Shown here: in pieces, positions 6,744-10,480 of the stretch
Layout of the letters: every line of letters begins with the position of its first letter
How positions within the stretch are numbered: position 1 is the stretch's first letter
DNA from: Flavobacteriaceae bacterium UBA3078
GTDB taxonomy: Bacteria; Bacteroidota; Bacteroidia; Flavobacteriales; Flavobacteriaceae
Reading direction: 5' to 3'
Length of the DNA stretch: 10,480 nucleotides
Assembly: GCA_002366675.1 (NCBI GenBank)
Contig: DFBO01000214.1
Location: 1-10,480 of the forward strand
Position numbers and translations under genes: made by a program
Notes under the pieces: generated by a model
What the model was told of the DNA's origin: nothing
Databases searched by the model: none
Seen by the model: the letters and a program-made list of their open reading frames with translations, nothing else

Positions 6744-6818
6744 TGTCAGGTCGAGCGCAGTCGAGACCTTTTTCAATTTAAATTTTATAATAATCTCTCG
6801 ACTGCGCTCGAGGAGACA
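6744..6818. repeat. Inverted pair of a short GC-rich REP-like repeat in the purK-purE junction
   Basis: Two 23-base copies, 6744-6766 and 6796-6818, face each other across a 29-base AT-rich spacer. The inner 16 bases, TCGAGCGCAGTCGAGA, are a perfect inverted match; the outer parts are TGTCAGG and TGTCTCC. Each copy also contains its own small palindrome (TCGA or CTCGA at both ends), so either one long hairpin or two small ones can form in RNA. The GC content contrasts sharply with the AT-rich surroundings. The right copy touches the last base before the purK stop codon. From memory, similar TCGA-GCGCAG-TCGA sequences recur between genes in flavobacterial genomes, which would make this a mobile-type dispersed repeat; one window cannot show copy number. 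Confidence 0.8.
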
Positions 6819-7973
6819 TTATTTGCTTATAACTTTAATCGTGTTTTTTACTTCTTCGGCAATCTTTCTTGCTTCATTTAAATCTTCATTTACTATGGTA
6901 ACATGTCCCATTTTTCTAAAGGGCCTGGTTTGCTTCTTTCCATAAATGTGTGGCGTTACTCCTGGCATTTTCATAATAGCTTCAATATTTTGATAAACTA
7001 CATTTCCAGTATGTCCTTCAGCACCAACCAAATTTACCATAATTCCACCAACTTTACTATCGGTTTTTCCTAATGGGAGATTTAAAATGGCTCTTATGTG
7101 TTGTTCAAATTGCGACGTGTAACTAGATTCTATAGTATGATGGCCAGAATTATGAGGTCTTGGAGCCACTTCATTAACTAAAATATGATTGTCTTTTGTT
7201 TGAAACATTTCTACAGCTAATATACCTACATGATTAAAGGCTTCAGATACTTTTAGAGCCGTTTCTATAGCTTTTTTAGCTACTTTTTTATCTATTCTTG
7301 CAGGACAAATAACATATTCTACTTGATTAGCTTCAGGATGAAATTCCATTTCTACAACAGGGTAAGTAGCAATTTCTCCATTGAAATTTCTGGCAACAAT
7401 AACGGCTAATTCATTTTTAAATGGAACTAACACTTCTGTGATACATTCTACATTTGGTAACTCTTTTAAATCGGCTTCCGTCCTAATAATTTTCACACCA
7501 TTCCCATCATAACCAAACTGAGCACTTTTCCAAACAAAAGGAAATTCTAATCCTCCATTGTGTATAGCATCTATAATTTCGGAAGCATAAGCAAATCTGG
7601 AGAAATCAGCTGTAGGAATCTCATGATCTCTATAAAATAATTTTTGTTTGGCTTTGTTTTGAATTGTCCTTAGGGTCTTAGAAGAAGGATACACCTTTAC
7701 ACCTTCTTTTTCTAAAGTTTCTAGAGCATCAGTGTTCACGTTTTCAATTTCAAAAGTAAGTACATCTACTTGTTTGCCAAAATTGTAAACAGCATCATAA
7801 TCCATTAAATCTCCTAATTGAAACTCATTACAGGCTATCTTACATGGAGCTTCATTACTAGCGTCTAAAACAGTAGTATAGACGTCAAATTTTCTGGTAT
7901 CGTAAAGTAACATTTTACCTAATTGTCCACCTCCAAGAATACCAAGTTTAAAAGTTGAAGAGAAAAGATTCAT
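6819..7973 (-). CDS. purK: N5-carboxyaminoimidazole ribonucleotide synthase, PurK
   Basis: PurK uses ATP and bicarbonate to carboxylate AIR to N5-CAIR, the substrate of PurE. The 384-residue protein has the ATP-grasp layout: an N-terminal Rossmann-like domain beginning LGILGGGQLGKM (10-21), a central ATP-binding domain with FVWKSAQFGYDGNGV, and the metal-binding and catalytic segment VNEVAPRPHNSGHHT (about 266-280) with E268 and N267 expected to hold Mg. The C-terminal domain ends in a normal place. The ATG at 7973 gives a short N terminus before the glycine-rich loop, as usual for the family. It is first gene of the purK-purE unit and divergent from the salvage gene fusion at 8103. A TACTTTTG box 15 bases before the start is the likely promoter. 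No PurR-like operator or PRPP/guanine riboswitch is seen; the leader is only about 11 nt. Confidence 0.98.
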   Translation of the reverse strand: MNLFSSTFKLGILGGGQLGKMLLYDTRKFDVYTTVLDASNEAPCKIACNEFQLGDLMDYDAVYNFGKQVDVLTFEIENVNTDALETLEKEGVKVYPSSKTLRTIQNKAKQKLFYRDHEIPTADFSRFAYASEIIDAIHNGGLEFPFVWKSAQFGYDGNGVKIIRTEADLKELPNVECITEVLVPFKNELAVIVARNFNGEIATYPVVEMEFHPEANQVEYVICPARIDKKVAKKAIETALKVSEAFNHVGILAVEMFQTKDNHILVNEVAPRPHNSGHHTIESSYTSQFEQHIRAILNLPLGKTDSKVGGIMVNLVGAEGHTGNVVYQNIEAIMKMPGVTPHIYGKKQTRPFRKMGHVTIVNEDLNEARKIAEEVKNTIKVISK

Positions 7974-7988
7974 TGGTTACAATTTCCA

Positions 7989-7996
7989 CAAAAGTA
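7989..7996 (-). promoter_or_regulatory. Putative -7 box of the purK-purE promoter
   Basis: Minus-strand TACTTTTG matches TAnnTTTG exactly and lies 15 bases before the purK ATG. The bases 17-21 upstream are T-rich (TTTT) with no exact TTTG. It faces away from the hpt-adk promoter in the same 129-bp gap. Confidence 0.45.
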
Positions 7997-8046
7997 CAAA
8001 TCAAAACCCTTTGAAAAAACTAAAACGGAAACTATCTAAAATAGAA

Positions 8047-8078
8047 TTCGTAAAACGGTAACCAAATGATTATCTTTG
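8047..8078 (+). promoter_or_regulatory. Putative promoter of the hpt-adk fusion and obgE
   Basis: TATCTTTG at 8071-8078, followed by CA, matches the Bacteroidota -7 box exactly. TTCG at 8047-8050, one mismatch from TTTG, is separated by a 20-base spacer, inside the usual range. The start point would be near 8083, leaving about 20 nt before the GTG start codon. This is the best two-part promoter in the window. Confidence 0.55.
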
Positions 8079-8102
8079 CATTTCTAAAAAAAATCAAAAC
8101 AA

Positions 8103-9212
8103 GTGATTAAGCTTCACGATTTACAATTCAAGCCATTTATTTCTGAAGAAGAAATTCAGAAGACTGTTCAACGAATGGCAAAAGAAATAGCTAATAATCT
8201 TAAGGATGAAGTGCCTGTATTTATAGGCATTTTAAATGGCTCATTTATGTTTGTAAGCGATTTTGTTAAATTATATCCAAAACCTTGTGAAGTCACGTTT
8301 ATTAAATTGGCTTCTTATGAAGGTGTAAAGTCAACAGAAGACATTCAACGTTTAATAGGTTTAACTCAGGATTTAAGTGGTAGAACAGTTGTTATTTTAG
8401 AAGATATTATAGATTCTGGAAATACGCTTGAGGAAGTTCATAGAATTTTTAAAAATGAAAATGTTAAACAACTTATAATTGCTACGTTATTTTACAAACC
8501 GGTAGCTTATAAAAAAGATTTTAAACTACATTATGTAGGTATTGAAATACCTGATAAATTTATAGTTGGCTATGGATTAGACTATAACGGATTGGGAAGA
8601 GATTTACCTGAAATATATCAATTAAAAACAACACAACACATGACAAATATAGTGCTATTTGGACCTCCTGGAGCAGGAAAAGGAACACAAGCAAACTTTT
8701 TAAAAGAGAAATATAGTTTAGTACATATCTCTACAGGAGATGTGTTTCGTTTTAATATTAAAAATGAAACAGCTCTTGGAATGATTGCTAAATCTTATAT
8801 GGATAAAGGCGAGCTAGTTCCAGACCAAGTAACAATAGATATGTTAAATGCAGAAGTTGAAAAAAATGCTGATGCTAATGGATTTATTTTCGATGGGTTT
8901 CCAAGAACAAATGCTCAAGCAGATGCATTAGATAAATTAATGGATAGTAAAGATTCTCAAATTAATGCTATGGTTGCTCTAGAAGTTGCAGACGAAATAT
9001 TAGTGGAACGTTTACTTGAACGTGGCAAAACAAGTGGTCGTGCTGATGATGCAGATGAAAGTATTATTAGAAACAGAATTAAAGAGTATTATACCAAAAC
9101 AGCGATATTAAAAGATTACTATTCTGCACAAAATAAATATTTTGGAGTAGATGGCGTTGGAAGTATAGAAGATATCACCAAACGTTTAAGTACTGTTATT
9201 GATAAGTTATAA
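8103..9212 (+). CDS. hpt-adk: Fused hypoxanthine phosphoribosyltransferase-adenylate kinase
   Basis: Residues 1-179 form a whole purine phosphoribosyltransferase, making IMP (or GMP) from hypoxanthine (or guanine) and PRPP. The PRPP-binding loop is VVILEDIIDSGNT (96-108, acidic pair E100-D101), with the GYGLDYNGLGRDLPEIYQL segment near the end. Residues 180-369 form a whole short-lid adenylate kinase (AMP + ATP to 2 ADP): P-loop GPPGAGKGT (187-195), STGD, GFIFDGFPRT, and the arginine-bearing LLERGKTSGRADD lid region, without zinc cysteines. The join is abrupt, at Q-H-M180, where M180 is the normal Adk start; no linker or stop is present, and both parts have usual stand-alone lengths. The start is GTG at 8103; the next in-frame ATG would remove 24 residues including conserved sequence. 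A second start at M180 could yield free Adk. obgE follows after 70 bases without a promoter box, so the two are probably one operon. Confidence 0.95.
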   Translation: MIKLHDLQFKPFISEEEIQKTVQRMAKEIANNLKDEVPVFIGILNGSFMFVSDFVKLYPKPCEVTFIKLASYEGVKSTEDIQRLIGLTQDLSGRTVVILEDIIDSGNTLEEVHRIFKNENVKQLIIATLFYKPVAYKKDFKLHYVGIEIPDKFIVGYGLDYNGLGRDLPEIYQLKTTQHMTNIVLFGPPGAGKGTQANFLKEKYSLVHISTGDVFRFNIKNETALGMIAKSYMDKGELVPDQVTIDMLNAEVEKNADANGFIFDGFPRTNAQADALDKLMDSKDSQINAMVALEVADEILVERLLERGKTSGRADDADESIIRNRIKEYYTKTAILKDYYSAQNKYFGVDGVGSIEDITKRLSTVIDKL

Positions 9213-9282
9213 TCTATAGCTTTCAATCAAGTAATTTCATAAATTTATTTTTTAATAACTACCCATTCTGTGGGCAATAGAT

Positions 9283-10281
9283 ATGACAGAAGGAAACTTT
9301 GTTGACTACGTAAAATTGCACGTGTCTTCTGGTAAAGGAGGTAAGGGTTCTATGCACTTACATCGTGAGAAATTTATTGAGAAAGGTGGGCCAGATGGAG
9401 GAGATGGTGGTCGTGGAGGTCATGTAATTATGAGAGGTAATTCTAATTTATGGACACTTTATAATTATAAATTTAAAAGGCATTTTAGAGCCGAACATGG
9501 TGAACATGGAAGCAAGAGTAGAAGTACTGGAGCAGATGGAGCAGACGTGTATATGGATGTGCCACTAGGGACACTAGTAAGAGATAGAGAAACCAATGAA
9601 GTCATATTTGAAATTACTGAAGATGGCGAAGAAAGAATTATTGCCAAAGGTGGTATGGGAGGACGAGGTAACTGGCACTTTAAAACACCTACAAACCAGA
9701 CACCAAGATATGCACAACCAGGAACTCCAGGTGAAGAAATAGATGTTATTTTAGAACTTAAAGTACTGGCTGATGTTGGTTTGGTTGGATTCCCAAATGC
9801 TGGAAAATCTACCTTGCTATCAGTAGTTAGTTCTGCAAAACCTAAAATAGCAGATTACGAGTTTACAACTCTTAAACCTAATCTGGGAATTGTAGAGTAT
9901 CGAGATTTTAAGTCCTTTGTTATGGCAGATATTCCTGGTATTATTGAAGGAGCTGCCGAAGGGAAAGGGCTTGGGCATTACTTTTTAAGACATATAGAGC
10001 GTAACTCAGTGTTGCTTTTTTTAATACCTGCTGATGCGAACGATATTAGAAAACAATACGATATTCTTCTAGACGAATTAAAACGCTACAATCCTGAAAT
10101 TCTTGACAAAGAACGCTTAATTGCTATTTCAAAAAGCGATATGTTAGATGAAGAATTAAAAGCAGAACTAAAAGCAGAACTTGACGAAACTCTTCCTGTT
10201 GATTTTATGTTTATCTCATCAGTTGCTCAACAAGGTATTACTGAATTGAAAGATAAACTTTGGAAAATGCTTCAAGCATAA
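9283..10281 (+). CDS. obgE: Obg-family GTPase (ObgE/CgtA), large-subunit ribosome assembly
   Basis: Obg is an essential GTPase that binds the 50S subunit precursor and links growth to nucleotide state and ppGpp. The 332-residue protein opens with the glycine-rich Obg fold (about 5-158, including KGGPDGGDGGRGGHV and GGMGGRGN). The G domain follows: G1 GFPNAGKST (169-177), switch I with YEFTTLKPNLG, G3 DIPGIIEGAAEGKGLG, G4 SKSD in place of the textbook NKxD, and a G5-like ISSVAQQG. There is no C-terminal OCT domain, the usual state in Bacteroidota. The ATG at 9283 is the first codon before the conserved FVDYVKLHVSSGKGG. It lies 70 bases after hpt-adk on the same strand, consistent with co-transcription; the adk-obg link is common in this phylum to my knowledge. 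Nothing appears truncated. Confidence 0.97.
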   Translation: MTEGNFVDYVKLHVSSGKGGKGSMHLHREKFIEKGGPDGGDGGRGGHVIMRGNSNLWTLYNYKFKRHFRAEHGEHGSKSRSTGADGADVYMDVPLGTLVRDRETNEVIFEITEDGEERIIAKGGMGGRGNWHFKTPTNQTPRYAQPGTPGEEIDVILELKVLADVGLVGFPNAGKSTLLSVVSSAKPKIADYEFTTLKPNLGIVEYRDFKSFVMADIPGIIEGAAEGKGLGHYFLRHIERNSVLLFLIPADANDIRKQYDILLDELKRYNPEILDKERLIAISKSDMLDEELKAELKAELDETLPVDFMFISSVAQQGITELKDKLWKMLQA

Positions 10282-10480
10282 TTTTATATAAAATAGTGCA
10301 TTAAAAGTATTGTTTAGTATAATGATAATGCAGCAAGTAAGTTTTTTTAATTTTTGTTCAAGTATTTATTTCAGTTCCTACATTTACCTTTGAAAGCATA
10401 CCTCATTTTAAATCCTAAAATACGTTCTATTGTATGATTTTATTTATTCTTTGCATTTTCAGCCATATTAAGCCCTTTTT
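10282..10480. other. Intergenic tail of the window without a supported gene
   Basis: These 199 bases after obgE are AT-rich and carry stops in all frames at short intervals. Directly after the obgE stop there is a 12-base AT palindrome, TTTTATATAAAA, too weak to call a terminator. A short plus-strand frame at 10322-10393 (23 codons) has no recognisable content. No tRNA or strong hairpin is seen. Confidence 0.6.
10385..10392 (+). promoter_or_regulatory. Possible -7 box for a gene to the right of the window
   Basis: TACCTTTG matches TAnnTTTG exactly. A further near-match with a three-base spacer, TATTCTTTG followed by CA, lies at 10445-10453. No exact TTTG lies at the right distance upstream of the first box. 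Either could start transcription of a plus-strand gene beyond 10480, but no coding start is visible to confirm it. Confidence 0.25.

Noticed and set aside
6744..6818. CRISPR or insertion-sequence end
   Set aside because: Only two inverted copies with one spacer and no direct repeats, transposase or target duplication in the window; a REP-type element fits better.
9262..9274. CCCA-TTCTG-TGGG mini-hairpin before obgE
   Set aside because: Four base pairs only; it is the sole GC cluster in the gap but there is no further evidence of a regulatory role.
9465..9647. 60-codon minus-strand frame opposite obgE
   Set aside because: Shadow of the glycine-rich Obg domain; serine/leucine-rich low-complexity content.
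10322..10393. 23-codon plus-strand frame after obgE
   Set aside because: Short, phenylalanine/serine-rich, no upstream promoter in the right place and no recognisable similarity.

Overview
The window is AT-rich, compact DNA that looks like the chromosome of a marine-type member of the Flavobacteriaceae (phylum Bacteroidota). Three things point there: the protein sequences (PurK, PurE, Obg without a C-terminal OCT domain, an M3 peptidase of the flavobacterial kind), several copies of the Bacteroidota -7 promoter box TAnnTTTG in intergenic gaps, and the absence of Shine-Dalgarno sequences. The genus assignment is not supported by anything visible.

Layout. Positions 1-1752 (minus) hold the N-terminal 584 residues of the glycine-cleavage P protein, gcvP, running off the left edge. 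A divergent gene at 1872-2705 (plus) encodes a polytopic membrane protein resembling the UbiA prenyltransferase fold, but with only one of the two acidic motifs. Its 3' end overlaps tail-to-tail with a minus-strand cluster that reads from 6048 down to 2685: a cytoplasmic M3 zinc oligopeptidase, a small exported protein, an ECF sigma factor, and an 87-residue soluble Cys/His-containing protein that may be the sigma factor's partner.

The right half is a purine and growth module. purK and purE (minus, 7973 to 6248) catalyse the two-step conversion of AIR to CAIR in de novo IMP synthesis. They are separated by a 75-bp intercistronic element made of two inverted copies of a short GC-rich repeat. 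Divergent from purK, from back-to-back promoter boxes in a 129-bp gap, runs a gene (8103-9212) in which a complete hypoxanthine phosphoribosyltransferase is fused head-to-tail to a complete adenylate kinase. It is followed by the ribosome-assembly GTPase obgE (9283-10281). De novo purine synthesis and purine salvage/AMP phosphorylation are therefore divergently arranged around one control region.

The least explained stretch is 6049-6247, between the peptidase gene and purE. It carries a good plus-strand -7 box followed about 60-90 bases later by a strong hairpin with a T-run, and no plus-strand gene. This is the signature of a short independent transcript of about 90 nt, possibly with a 9-codon reading frame. 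The last 199 bases (10282-10480) hold no gene I can support, only a possible promoter box for something beyond the window. Nothing indicates phage, an insertion sequence, CRISPR or recent transfer. The points most worth following are the enzyme fusion, the candidate small RNA, the repeat pair inside the purKE operon, and the sigma factor/small-protein pair.
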